A DNA stretch of 64,000 nucleotides from Citrifermentans bremense (GTDB lineage Bacteria > Desulfobacterota > Desulfuromonadia > Geobacterales > Geobacteraceae), in NCBI RefSeq assembly GCF_014218275.1, contig NZ_AP023213.1, positions 1,404,001-1,468,000 on the forward strand, written 5' to 3'. This document shows positions 8,094 through 16,395 of this stretch, piece by piece (position 1 is the stretch's first letter; every line of letters starts with the position of its first letter). Under the pieces are notes generated by a model. That model saw only the letters and a program-made list of their open reading frames with translations. It searched no databases and was not told the origin of the DNA. The position numbers and the translations under genes are program-made.

Positions 8094-8567
8094 ATGGTAA
8101 GACCCATTCCGGAAGGTTATCATAGCGTAACACCGATGTTCATGTTCAAGGATTGCCGCAAGGCGATCGAGTTCTACAAAAACGCGTTCGGCGCCAAGGA
8201 AAGGTACGCCATGCCTGGCCCGGACGGAAACGGGATAATGCATGCGGAGCTGCAGGTGGGCGACTCCATCATCATGATGGGGGACGAATTCCCGCAGCAA
8301 AATTGTAAGAGTGCGGAAAGCATGGGGGGCTCTCCGGTCAGCTTCTACATCTACGTAGAGAACGTGGATGCCGCTTTCAGGCGGGCAGTGGAAGCGGGAG
8401 CCTCGGTCGAAATGGAGGTGCAGGAAATGTTCTGGGGGGACCGCGCCGGGTCGCTGCTGGACCCGTTCGGTTACAACTGGATGCTCGCGACTCACACCAG
8501 GGACCTCACCCCGGAAGAGATCAGCGAGGGGGCAAAGGCGGCATTCTCGGAGATGTCTAAAGGGTAA
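8094..8567 (+). CDS. VOC-family (glyoxalase/PhnB-like) protein
   Basis: 157 residues with the paired beta-alpha-beta modules of the vicinal-oxygen-chelate fold: GYHSVTPMFMFKDCRKAIEFYKNAFGA at the start, MHAELQVGDSIIMMGDE in the middle and LLDPFGYNWMLATH at the end. It resembles the PhnB/YdcJ-like group whose substrate is generally unknown. AGGAGG lies close before the ATG. It stands alone and is followed by a strong terminator. Confidence 0.85.
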   Translation: MVRPIPEGYHSVTPMFMFKDCRKAIEFYKNAFGAKERYAMPGPDGNGIMHAELQVGDSIIMMGDEFPQQNCKSAESMGGSPVSFYIYVENVDAAFRRAVEAGASVEMEVQEMFWGDRAGSLLDPFGYNWMLATHTRDLTPEEISEGAKAAFSEMSKG

Positions 8568-8594
8568 GAGCTTTCCTTTGCCGCTGCAAAAGGA

Positions 8595-8638
8595 CGCCCA
8601 TGGCCGTGCGCTTCGCATGCCGGCCGTGGGCGTTTTTT
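8595..8638 (+). terminator. Rho-independent terminator
   Basis: A 12-bp stem CGCCCATGGCCG/CGGCCGTGGGCG (one G-T pair) followed by TTTTTT, just after the VOC gene. Confidence 0.85.
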
Positions 8639-8712
8639 CATTCCGGCGCTATACTCCATCAGGTGATGGAGCCGGGCTGTCATCACTATTCTTGGCCGCC
8701 TTTGGAGGTAGC

Positions 8713-9555
8713 ATGCGAGAGATAAAAGACATGGTTTTCATGGTAACCGGCGCCACCGACGGTCTGGGGGAAAAGGTCGCAACCGATCTGGCGGGGAAGG
8801 GGGCGACGCTGCTTTTGCACGGCAGGGATCGGGACAAGGGGCGGATGGTGCAGGCGAAGATACACAAGGCGACCGGCAACGACCGCCTCTACTACTACAA
8901 TGCGGACCTCTCCTCGCTGGACGAGGTAGACGCCCTTGCCGCCTTGGTGTTGAAGAGGTGTTCCCGGCTGGATGTCTTGATCAACAACGCCGGCGCCGGC
9001 GCCGGCCCCGACCCTTCGCACCGCCAGGTAAGCTCCGACGGCTTCGAGCTCTGCTTCGCCGTCAACTACCTAGCGCCGTTCCTTCTCACCCGCAGGCTCC
9101 TGCCGCTTTTGCGCCGCACGGCAACGGAGGCGGGAGAGGCGCGCATCGTTAACGTCGCTTCGGTGGCGCAAAGGGACATAGATTTCCACGACGTGATGCT
9201 GGAAAAGGAGTACGACGGCATGCGCGCTTACGCCCAGAGTAAGCAGGCCCTGATCATGTTCACCATGGACCTGGCTGAAGAACTGGCCGGGACCGGGGTG
9301 ACGGCCAACGTCCTGCACCCCGCCTCGCTCATGGACACCAACATGGTGCGGGAGTGGTTCGGTGCCGCGCGCACCACGGTGGAGGAAGGGGCGGCTCACG
9401 TGGAGCGCCTGGTGCTCACCGAGGATCTGAAAGGGGTCAGCGGGGTCTATTTCGATCAGGGCAGGGAGTCGCGTGTCGCGGAGCAGGCCTACGACCTCGA
9501 AGCCAGAAGGCGCCTGCGTGAGCTCAGCTTCAAATGGACCGGGGCCGGGGGCTAA
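8713..9555 (+). CDS. Short-chain dehydrogenase/reductase
   Basis: 280 residues starting at the ATG at 8713 behind GGAGGTA; the longer frame upstream overlaps the VOC gene and is not used. It has the classical SDR signatures TGATDGLG (nucleotide binding), NNAG, and the catalytic YAQSK with an upstream Ser in VNVASVAQ. The sequence resembles the retinol-dehydrogenase/WWOX-like branch with NADP preference (HGRDRDKG after beta-2). The substrate is unknown. Confidence 0.88.
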   Translation: MREIKDMVFMVTGATDGLGEKVATDLAGKGATLLLHGRDRDKGRMVQAKIHKATGNDRLYYYNADLSSLDEVDALAALVLKRCSRLDVLINNAGAGAGPDPSHRQVSSDGFELCFAVNYLAPFLLTRRLLPLLRRTATEAGEARIVNVASVAQRDIDFHDVMLEKEYDGMRAYAQSKQALIMFTMDLAEELAGTGVTANVLHPASLMDTNMVREWFGAARTTVEEGAAHVERLVLTEDLKGVSGVYFDQGRESRVAEQAYDLEARRRLRELSFKWTGAGG

Positions 9556-9800
9556 GGCTGATCCCGGCTTTCTTCCTTGTCCGTTACCAGTTCCCAGCGG
9601 TCCTGGTCCAGGTCGTGCCGCAGCAGGTACTCCTTTGAATCCTCGGCCCGTACCTTGAAGTAGTTGCCGTCCTGGTCGTACCAGCGGTCCAGTACCTCGG
9701 CCACCGCGTGGACGGTCCCGCCTCGTTCAAACGAAGTGGGCCTCTCGTCGGCCTTGTAGCCGGCGTAACAGTTGACCGTTATCTCTTCCGTCTTTGACAT
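9552..9800 (-). CDS. Conserved small hypothetical protein, 82 aa
   Basis: Starts at the ATG at 9800 behind GAAGGAG. The product is acidic and soluble (SKTEEITVNCYAGYKADERP ...) with a compact beta-rich middle (TVHAVAEVLDRWYDQDGNYF) and ends DLDQDRWELVTDKEE. The stop overlaps the end of the SDR gene by 4 bases in convergent orientation. I do not recognise a family and see no catalytic motif. Confidence 0.6.
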   Translation of the reverse strand: MSKTEEITVNCYAGYKADERPTSFERGGTVHAVAEVLDRWYDQDGNYFKVRAEDSKEYLLRHDLDQDRWELVTDKEESRDQP

Positions 9801-9880
9801 AGCACCGTCTCCTTCTCCCATCAGCCGGTTCAGGCGCCAAGGCTCCGTTCGTGCGCGCAAACTCCAGCTTCAGGACTTCT

Positions 9881-11314
9881 TTATCCCCGCGCTGTCTTGA
9901 GGTCCTCCAGGGCGAGTGTTGCGGCATGGTAGCCGCACATGCCGTGGACCCCTCCGCCCGGCGGGGTGCTCGAAGAGCAGAGGTAGTGCCCCTTGAGCGG
10001 CGTCCGGTACGGCGAGAAGAGCATCGGTCTCGCCAGGAACTGGCGCAGGTCCTGTACCCCGCCGCTTATGTCCCCTCCGATCAAGTTGCGGTTGTAGCGC
10101 TCAAGCTCCATGCAGTTGAAAGTATGGCGGGCCAGCACGAGGCTGCGGAAGCCGGGTGCGAAGCGCTCAACCTGCGCTTCAATGCGCTCGGTCATGTCGA
10201 CGGTGGAGCCGTGGGGGACATGGCAGTAGGCCCACCCCACGTGCTTTCCCGATGGGGCCCGGCCGGGGTCGAAAAGCGTCGGCTGGGCGAGCAATACGAA
10301 GGGGTGCTGCGGATGCGTTCCTTCCGAGACTTCGCGCTCGGCGCGGGAAAGTTCTTCCGGGGTCCCCACCACATGCACGGTAGCCGCCAGGCGGCACCCT
10401 TCCGAGGCCCAAGGTATGGGAGCGTCCAGAGCCCAGTCGATCTTGAAGACGCCGGGGCCGTAGCGGAAGGTCTCCAGTTTGCGCCGGTACCGCTCAGGCC
10501 ATGGGGCGTCGATCTTAAGCAGCTGCCGCGGCGCCAGGTCGAGCATGGTGAGACGGGACTTGGGGAGGTCGTTCAGCGAGGCGATCCAGGCGTCGGTCAC
10601 GATCTCCCCTCCGAGAGAGCGGAAATAGGAGGCAAGGGCCGCGGACACCATGCGGGAGCCACCCTTCGCCACCGGCCACCCGGCGACGTGCCCCAGTGCG
10701 CCGAGTATGAGGCCGAACGCGGAGGATAAAGGCTCGGTAAGCGGCAGGAAGGAGTGCGCCGACATCCCGGCGAAAAGGGCACGCGCTGCGGGCTCCTTGA
10801 AGCATTCTTCGCTCATCCGCTTTGCCGGTATGAGACCGCGCAGGCCGAAGAGGAGCATCTCAAGCGGGTGCTGCGGGTAATGCAGCGGCGCCAGGAGGTC
10901 CGGCGCAAGCTCCGTCCACTGCCTGACCAGCGGGGACATGAGCCGCAGGTAGGCTCTGCCGTCGCTACCCAGGAGTTCCGCGGTCTTGTCGAGGGAGCGG
11001 TAGAGAAGGGCGGAGGTCCCGTCCGGGAGGGGATGCGCCAGCTGAACCTCCGGGTAGATCCATTCCAGCCCGTGTTCGTGGAGGGGGAGCGATAAAAAGA
11101 AGGGTGAGGCGACGCCCAGAGGGTGGACGGCGGAGCAGACGTCGTGCCAGAAGCCGGGGAGGGTGAGTTCCTCGGTCCTGGTTCCGCCGCCGATGGTGGG
11201 GTATTCCTCGAAGACGGTGACTGAGAGTCCGGCGCGCGCCAGGGTGATTGCGGCGGCGAGGCCGTTGGGACCGGAACCGACCACGACGGCATCGGGGGAA
11301 GTGTTTGGCGGCAT
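9881..11314 (-). CDS. FAD-dependent phytoene-desaturase-like oxidoreductase
   Basis: 477 residues. The N-terminal dinucleotide-binding loop is VVGSGPNGLAAAITLARAG followed by FEEYPTIGGGTRTEE, as in the COG1233 phytoene dehydrogenase/amine oxidase family. The C-terminus has the second FAD motif (STPPGGGVHGMCGYHAA). The substrate domain between (HEHGLEWIYPEV, GHVAGWPVAKGGS) is typical of the bacterial homologues of PYROXD2. No carotenoid genes are nearby, so carotenoid synthesis is not implied. Confidence 0.88.
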   Translation of the reverse strand: MPPNTSPDAVVVGSGPNGLAAAITLARAGLSVTVFEEYPTIGGGTRTEELTLPGFWHDVCSAVHPLGVASPFFLSLPLHEHGLEWIYPEVQLAHPLPDGTSALLYRSLDKTAELLGSDGRAYLRLMSPLVRQWTELAPDLLAPLHYPQHPLEMLLFGLRGLIPAKRMSEECFKEPAARALFAGMSAHSFLPLTEPLSSAFGLILGALGHVAGWPVAKGGSRMVSAALASYFRSLGGEIVTDAWIASLNDLPKSRLTMLDLAPRQLLKIDAPWPERYRRKLETFRYGPGVFKIDWALDAPIPWASEGCRLAATVHVVGTPEELSRAEREVSEGTHPQHPFVLLAQPTLFDPGRAPSGKHVGWAYCHVPHGSTVDMTERIEAQVERFAPGFRSLVLARHTFNCMELERYNRNLIGGDISGGVQDLRQFLARPMLFSPYRTPLKGHYLCSSSTPPGGGVHGMCGYHAATLALEDLKTARG

Positions 11315-11388
11315 GATCTCCTCCAGTTGAAACCAGAATCGAAAGCACTTACAAAACCAAAATCAAAGCACCGCCTTTCGGTTTCAGG

Positions 11389-11829
11389 TCAAAGCCTCTC
11401 CAGTTCCTCCAGCAAGCGGGGGATGTCGGGCTGCCCGGCCTGGACCTGGCGGATCTCTCCTTTCTTGTCGATCAGAAAGGTCACCCTCCCCGGCGCATAC
11501 AGCTTCTGCACCGCTCCCCCCCGGTCGGAGACCAGCGGGAATGAGAGCCCATGCTCCCTGGCAAACTGCGCGTGCGTTTCGAGGTCGTCACTGCTCACGC
11601 CCAGGACCTGGGCGCCCAGCTCTTCAAAACGGCCGATCCCGTCCTGAAAAGCCTGTACTTCGGTGGTTCAGCCGGGGGTGAAGTCGGCGAAATAAAAGGC
11701 GAGGACCACGTGCTTCTTCCCCTGAAAGTCGGTGAGCCTGATCTGGCCCACGGTGGAAGGCGCCTCGAAAGGGGGCGCCGGATCGCCTGCTGCCGGGGTT
11801 TTGGTGCCGATGCTTCCCAGTGCCACCAT
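11389..11829 (-). CDS. Selenocysteine-containing peroxiredoxin (BCP/AhpC-type)
   Basis: Read through one in-frame TGA (plus-strand 11668-11670) at residue 54, the frame gives LAFYFADFTPG-U-TTEVQAFQD, the peroxidatic-cysteine motif TPGCTTE of atypical 2-Cys/BCP peroxiredoxins with Sec in place of Cys. The rest is a normal thioredoxin fold (LGVSSDDLETHAQFA, VTFLIDKKGEIR). The start is uncertain: ATG at 11829 gives MVALGSIG, but the same frame upstream reads KSILGTLATSAMVALGS, a plausible signal peptide whose start codon would be GTG at 11866 if one A were removed from AAAA. The enzyme would reduce peroxides. Confidence 0.85.
11643..11663 (-). promoter_or_regulatory. Candidate SECIS hairpin of the peroxiredoxin gene
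   Basis: Five to 25 nt after the UGA, CCGAAG can pair with TTTC-A-GG (one bulge, one G-U), leaving an 8-nt loop TACAGGCT with GG at +15/+16, the same spacing as hairpin 1 of the MerB-like gene. The stem is weak. Confidence 0.4.
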
Positions 11830-12149
11830 GGCGGAGGTGGCCAGGGTTCCCAGAATCGATTTTCACACGGGTGACCTCGGTAACGCTTTAAATTTGCAGC
11901 CGAATACTGGTCAGCCTAGCACAGAACGAAAGGGGCATAAAGGAAAAGACGCCCCCTGGCATATGGCGCGCTGTTGCCGACGGGTGCTACGCGGACACTG
12001 CATGAAGGATGGCAGGGTTAAAATATTATTAGAATGTAACGGTCTTTGTGGCCCAGTCAAGGCTGGAAGGGGCGAGGCCCCTTTGCCCTGGACTCGCCAG
12101 AGGCGGCATGGGGAGGGGGAAACGAAGCGGCAAGATGCCGCCCCGGGAT

Positions 12150-13088
12150 CTAGAAGATAAGGAGATGCAGCACGCCGCGCAGCAGGATCCCGAAGAGGGC
12201 GCCGATGACGGCGGGACGGACCACGGAACTGCAGCGGGTGCCGGCGGAAGCGAGGACGGCGACGCCGACGATGTCACAGGGGTTGGTGAGAAAACCCGCC
12301 ATCCGGTTCAATTCGGCGACGGTGATGGCCCCTTCTTTCACCAGGTTGAGGGTCACCCCCATCATGGCGGTCCCTCCCGCCAGGTATTTCGTGGCCAAGG
12401 GGAGTACTGCCACCGCGGGGAAGCCGATCAGGGCGAAAAAGGGGCGCAGCGCCGCTTCCAAAAGCGCTATGGCGCCTATCTCTTTCAACGCGTTCACCAG
12501 GAAGATGGCCAGGATCAACATGGGGATGGCGCCGATGATGACCTGTACCGCCTCCTGGCCGCCGACGATCATCAGGTTCAGGGCGGTGCTTTTCTTGCCG
12601 GCAGCGGCCGGGACGCCGTGGTCTTCATGCTCCCCTCCCTCGTTTCCCAGCGAACGGGTGAGAAGGTAATATGTGAGCGCCGCCGCCGCGAGTCCACCCA
12701 CGAGCGAGGTCATCATGATGGTCGCAAGGTCGAGTCCCGCGGCGACCATGGGGAAAACCACGTTCGCCTGGGACATGGTGAGCACCATGGCCAGCGTGGC
12801 CGCGATGGCGCGCCGGGTGGTCCCGTCCTTCTCCATCACCGAGAAGGTGGCGACCGGCGCGGCGAAGCTCACCAAAAGGAGCTGCAGCATGGCGAACGCC
12901 CCGGCACCGGGGACGCCGAAGATCTTGAGCACGGGGCGAAGCCACCTGGCGACCAGGGCGAGGAGACCCCGCGCCTCCGCGAGCTTCATCATGGCCATCA
13001 TGACCACAAGGACCGGCAACAGGGTGTAAAGCGCCAGATCCAGCGCCGACTTGCCCGAGAGCAGTATGATCCGTATCGCTACTTCCAT
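12150..13088 (-). CDS. Nucleoside-recognition (Gate) domain membrane protein
   Basis: 312 residues with about eight hydrophobic helices. The repeated Gate-domain features are present: LPVLVVMMAMMKLAEARGLL, NVVFPMVAAGLDLATIMMTSLVGG, and a second half with GAIPMLILAIFLVNAL. The family includes spore maturation proteins SpmA/SpmB and nucleoside-recognition proteins with unproven transport roles. The start ATG at 13088 has GGAG 8 nt upstream; the frame extends further but includes no better site. Confidence 0.8.
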   Translation of the reverse strand: MEVAIRIILLSGKSALDLALYTLLPVLVVMMAMMKLAEARGLLALVARWLRPVLKIFGVPGAGAFAMLQLLLVSFAAPVATFSVMEKDGTTRRAIAATLAMVLTMSQANVVFPMVAAGLDLATIMMTSLVGGLAAAALTYYLLTRSLGNEGGEHEDHGVPAAAGKKSTALNLMIVGGQEAVQVIIGAIPMLILAIFLVNALKEIGAIALLEAALRPFFALIGFPAVAVLPLATKYLAGGTAMMGVTLNLVKEGAITVAELNRMAGFLTNPCDIVGVAVLASAGTRCSSVVRPAVIGALFGILLRGVLHLLIF

Positions 13089-13655
13089 GCAGTCGCTCCA
13101 CGATGAGGGAAGGATCATCATTAAAAGAAAAGTTTTGGGAATATACGGTAAATCGTCCCGTTTTGCCAGCAAGATCGGCTCGATAGCGCTTATGGTGTCG
13201 GCGATTCTTTCCCTTTGCCGCGCGCTCTCCAAAACTCTTGCCACACCTCGCTGAACTGAGCCCACATAGCTTGCAGGCGCGCATAAGGTAATACGGCGCT
13301 TTTCAGCTTGCCTATTCGCCAACAAAGCAATACATTCAGGCCAGTTAGAAATAATCTTCCGGTGGTAACGAAAGAAATATTGGAGACGGTTTTCGATCCT
13401 GGGAGAGAGATTTCGAATGTGGCAACAAGGAGCAAATCCCCCCTGTCCCCCCTCGCACCTTCGCAGACCGAAGCGCTACGGCGCGCAGGCCTGTCGCAAA
13501 GGGGGGGTCGTAATGGGGGCGCCCTAGCAAAGGGGAAAGGTAATAGCCTCGGCTTGGCAATGTAATAGCCTCAGCTTTGCATAGGGGCTGCAAATCCTGT
13601 AAATCCCCCTTTTAAAGTGCCTGGCGACGGAAGTCGCTGACGAAAGGACGTTTCA
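13089..13655. other. Gene-free region with REP-like repeats
   Basis: No gene supported. It contains AAATCCCCCCTGTCCCCCC near 13434-13452, also present near 20634, with a matching GCAAAGGGGGGG at 13498-13509, and two copies of TAATAGCCTC(A/G)GCTT at about 13541 and 13563. The end of the region should carry the promoter of the phoB-like gene. Confidence 0.5.
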
Positions 13656-14333
13656 ATGCCGACCGTACTGGTGATAGAGGACGAGAAGGACCTTGCCGAA
13701 CTGGTGGTGTTCCACCTGGAGCAGGAGGGATATTCCTGCCTCGTGGCGCATGACGGCGCCACCGGGCTTGCCGAGGCGCGCCGCAGCAAGCCGGACCTGA
13801 TACTTTTGGACCTGATGCTGCCGGGGATGATGGGGACCGAGGTCTGCCGCACCCTGAAGAGGGCCGAGCATACAGCGGGGATCCCGGTCATCATGCTCAC
13901 CGCGAAAGGGGAGGAGATCGACCGCGTGGTAGGGTTCGAGATGGGGGCCGACGACTACGTGGTGAAACCTTTTTCCACCCGCGAGCTGATGCTGAGGGTG
14001 CGGGCCGTCTTGAGGCGCAAGCTTCCCGCTGCCGAAGGGGCCACCATCACGCTGGGGACCCTCTTAATCGACGTGGAGCGCCACCTGGTGCGGGTGGCCG
14101 GGGAGGAGGTGCAGCTCACCTCTACTGAATTCAAGCTCCTGATGAACCTGGCGGAGCGCATCGGGCGAGTGCAGAGCCGGGAGCTCCTTTTGCAGAATGT
14201 TTGGGGGTACAGCTATCTCGGCGACACGCGCACCGTGGACACGCACATGACCCGCCTGCGTACGAAGCTTGGTGCCGCGGGGGAGCTGATCAAGACGGTC
14301 CGCGGCTTCGGCTACAAGCTGGAGGAGTCATGA
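13656..14333 (+). CDS. PhoB-like winged-helix response regulator
   Basis: 225 residues: a receiver domain (1-120; acceptor Asp52 in LILLDLMLPG, Thr in MLTAKGEE, Lys in VVKPFS) and an OmpR-type winged helix (about 135-225; LTSTEFKLLMNLAERIGRVQSRELLLQNVWGY, DTRTVDTHMTRLRTKLG). It is translationally coupled to the kinase gene that follows by an ATGA overlap. By similarity it is PhoB-like, acting in phosphate or envelope control, but no phosphate transport genes are present in this window. Confidence 0.9.
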   Translation: MPTVLVIEDEKDLAELVVFHLEQEGYSCLVAHDGATGLAEARRSKPDLILLDLMLPGMMGTEVCRTLKRAEHTAGIPVIMLTAKGEEIDRVVGFEMGADDYVVKPFSTRELMLRVRAVLRRKLPAAEGATITLGTLLIDVERHLVRVAGEEVQLTSTEFKLLMNLAERIGRVQSRELLLQNVWGYSYLGDTRTVDTHMTRLRTKLGAAGELIKTVRGFGYKLEES

Positions 14334-16084
14334 AGGGGGGCTTTCGCTGGAAGCTGATGGGCTCCTACCTGCTGCTCGTGCTCCTCTTGGGGGCGGGGCT
14401 CTACCTCTACCTCGCCGCGAGCCAGGAGACCTCGATGACCCAGGGGACCCGGCAGCATCTGGAGGACGAGGCCCGCATCGCTTCGCTCATGGCGCAAAAG
14501 GAGATCCGGGACCTGAAACAGGACGCGCCGGCTTTGACGAGGGCGCTGTCGAAGGCGATTCGGTCGCGGGTGACGGTCATAGCCGGAGACGGCGTCGTCG
14601 TCGCGGACTCGGACCTGACCCCGGGCGAATGGGAAAAGCTGGAAAACCACGGCGGCCGTCCCGAGGTGCGGCAGGCGCTCAAGGAGGGGATCGGGAGCGC
14701 CATCCGCTACTCCGCGACGCTGCACACCGACATGCTCTACGTCGCCGCTTCCTTCGGGAACCAGGGGGTGGTCCGGCTGGCGCTTCCGCTCTCGGAGCTG
14801 GAGCAGGCCAAGGAGCGCCTGAGGAGAAGTCTCGGCGCCGCCCTCGCCGTCGCGGTCCTCGCCTCGCTCCTTTTGTCCTACTTCCTCTCCAACCTCAACT
14901 CCAGGAACCTGAGGAGGCTTGCCACCGGAGCCCATCGCATCGGGCGCGGGGAGTTCGGCGCGCGGATCACCGTGCAGAGCCAGGACGAAATGGGCGAACT
15001 GGCCCAGGTACTGAACGAGATGTCCGGCCGGATCGAGCAGCAGCTGGAATTGATCTCCTCGGAAAAGAACCAGCTGGACGCGATCCTGAACGGCATGGGG
15101 GAAGGGGTGATGGTCACCGACCCGGACGCCGTGGTGACCCTGGTGAACCCCGCCTTTTGCGCCATGTTCGCCACTAGCGCGCAGGTGCAGGGAAGGCCGC
15201 TTCTGGAGATCACCCGCCACCCAGACCTTTACGCCGCCTGCCGGGAGGCACTCTCGGAGCGGCAGGAGCGGCACCAGGAGATAGCACTTGCCGGGGGGAA
15301 GACGGTGCTGGTGCACTGGGTCCCCTTGAAAGAGGGGGCGAGGCTGCAGGGGGCGGTGGCGGTGTTCCACGACATCACCGCCTTCAAGAGGGTGGAGAAG
15401 ATCCGCCGCGACTTCGTGGCGAACGTCTCGCACGAGTTGAGAACGCCGGTTACGGTGATCAAGGGGTACGCCGAGACGCTTCTCTCCGGGGCGCTGGCGG
15501 CCGACCCGCAGCGGGCCGAGCGCTTCCTGCAGATCATCCAGAACCACGCCGACCGACTCTCCGGCCTGGTCCGCGACCTTCTCACCCTCTCTGAGCTTGA
15601 GTCCGGTGAGATGGGGATGCAGCTGAAACCCGTGGCGCTCGACGATGCGATCCGGCAGGCGCTCCTTTTGGTGGGGCAGCGCGGGGAGGAAAAGGGGGTC
15701 GAACTGGAGCAGCCGGCGGGGGAGGCTGGGTTGACCGTACAGGCGGACCGCGGCCGCCTGGAGCAGGTGCTGATCAACCTTTTGGACAACGCCATCAAGT
15801 ACAGCGAGGCCGGGAGCTCGGTAAGCGTGGAGACGGCGCAGGAAGGGGACCTTGTGCGGGTTTCGGTGCGGGACTCTGGGATCGGGATTCCGGAAAAGGA
15901 CCTGCCGCGCCTCTTCGAGCGCTTCTACCGGGTGGACGAGGCGAGAAGCCGCGACAACGGTGGGACCGGGCTCGGGCTCTCCATCGTGAAGCACATCGTG
16001 CAGGCCCACGGCGGCACGCTGGAGGTGAAGAGCACGCAGGGAAAGGGCTCGGTGTTCAGCTTCACGCTGCCCCTGAAGCAATAG
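14330..16084 (+). CDS. PhoR-like sensor histidine kinase
   Basis: 584 residues from the ATG at 14330, which overlaps the regulator stop. It has an N-terminal membrane segment (about 10-30), a periplasmic domain of about 130 residues, a second membrane segment (about 165-185), HAMP, PAS (LDAILNGMGEGVMVTD), HisKA with NVSHELRTPVTVIKGYAE (His368) and HATPase (NLLDNAIKYS, DSGIGIPEKD, GTGLGLSIVKHI). The architecture matches PhoR rather than EnvZ. It should phosphorylate the upstream regulator. Confidence 0.92.
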   Translation: MKGGFRWKLMGSYLLLVLLLGAGLYLYLAASQETSMTQGTRQHLEDEARIASLMAQKEIRDLKQDAPALTRALSKAIRSRVTVIAGDGVVVADSDLTPGEWEKLENHGGRPEVRQALKEGIGSAIRYSATLHTDMLYVAASFGNQGVVRLALPLSELEQAKERLRRSLGAALAVAVLASLLLSYFLSNLNSRNLRRLATGAHRIGRGEFGARITVQSQDEMGELAQVLNEMSGRIEQQLELISSEKNQLDAILNGMGEGVMVTDPDAVVTLVNPAFCAMFATSAQVQGRPLLEITRHPDLYAACREALSERQERHQEIALAGGKTVLVHWVPLKEGARLQGAVAVFHDITAFKRVEKIRRDFVANVSHELRTPVTVIKGYAETLLSGALAADPQRAERFLQIIQNHADRLSGLVRDLLTLSELESGEMGMQLKPVALDDAIRQALLLVGQRGEEKGVELEQPAGEAGLTVQADRGRLEQVLINLLDNAIKYSEAGSSVSVETAQEGDLVRVSVRDSGIGIPEKDLPRLFERFYRVDEARSRDNGGTGLGLSIVKHIVQAHGGTLEVKSTQGKGSVFSFTLPLKQ

Positions 16085-16395
16085 GGTTGGAGATCGCTTT
16101 TGTTTTAGAGTCAAAGGCATTCACGCGGATCACGCGGATCAAACGGAAACTTCACGGATAACGCCTGCAAGACGGAAATCCTAAAGGTTGATCCGCACAA
16201 TCCGTGTCTTTTTTGCCTTTTCCGCGTGAGAGGTTTTGACTTCGGTGTTTGTGCCGTTCCCCGACCCATTAAAGCGCGTTTGACTCCCTTTTAATTCCTA
16301 TTACAGTAGTTGGGTCCTTGTGGATGCTGCCTCTAGGGCAGCCATTTCTTGCACTGCGCGGACGGGGCGCTTTCGCCGTCGGCCGGGACAGTCCC
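16085..16395. other. Gene-free region with dispersed inverted repeats
   Basis: Holds GCGGATCA-type repeats (CACGCGGATCACGCGGATCA around 16123-16142, with TTGATCCGC at 16188-16196) that could fold into a long hairpin before TTTTTT at about 16209, possibly ending the kinase operon. No gene is seen. Confidence 0.4.

Noticed and set aside
11624-11866. 80-residue frame MKIDSGNPGHLR... on the minus strand
   Set aside because: It is the frame shifted by one base relative to the peroxiredoxin and contains no family signature; it would exclude the TPG-U-TTE motif.
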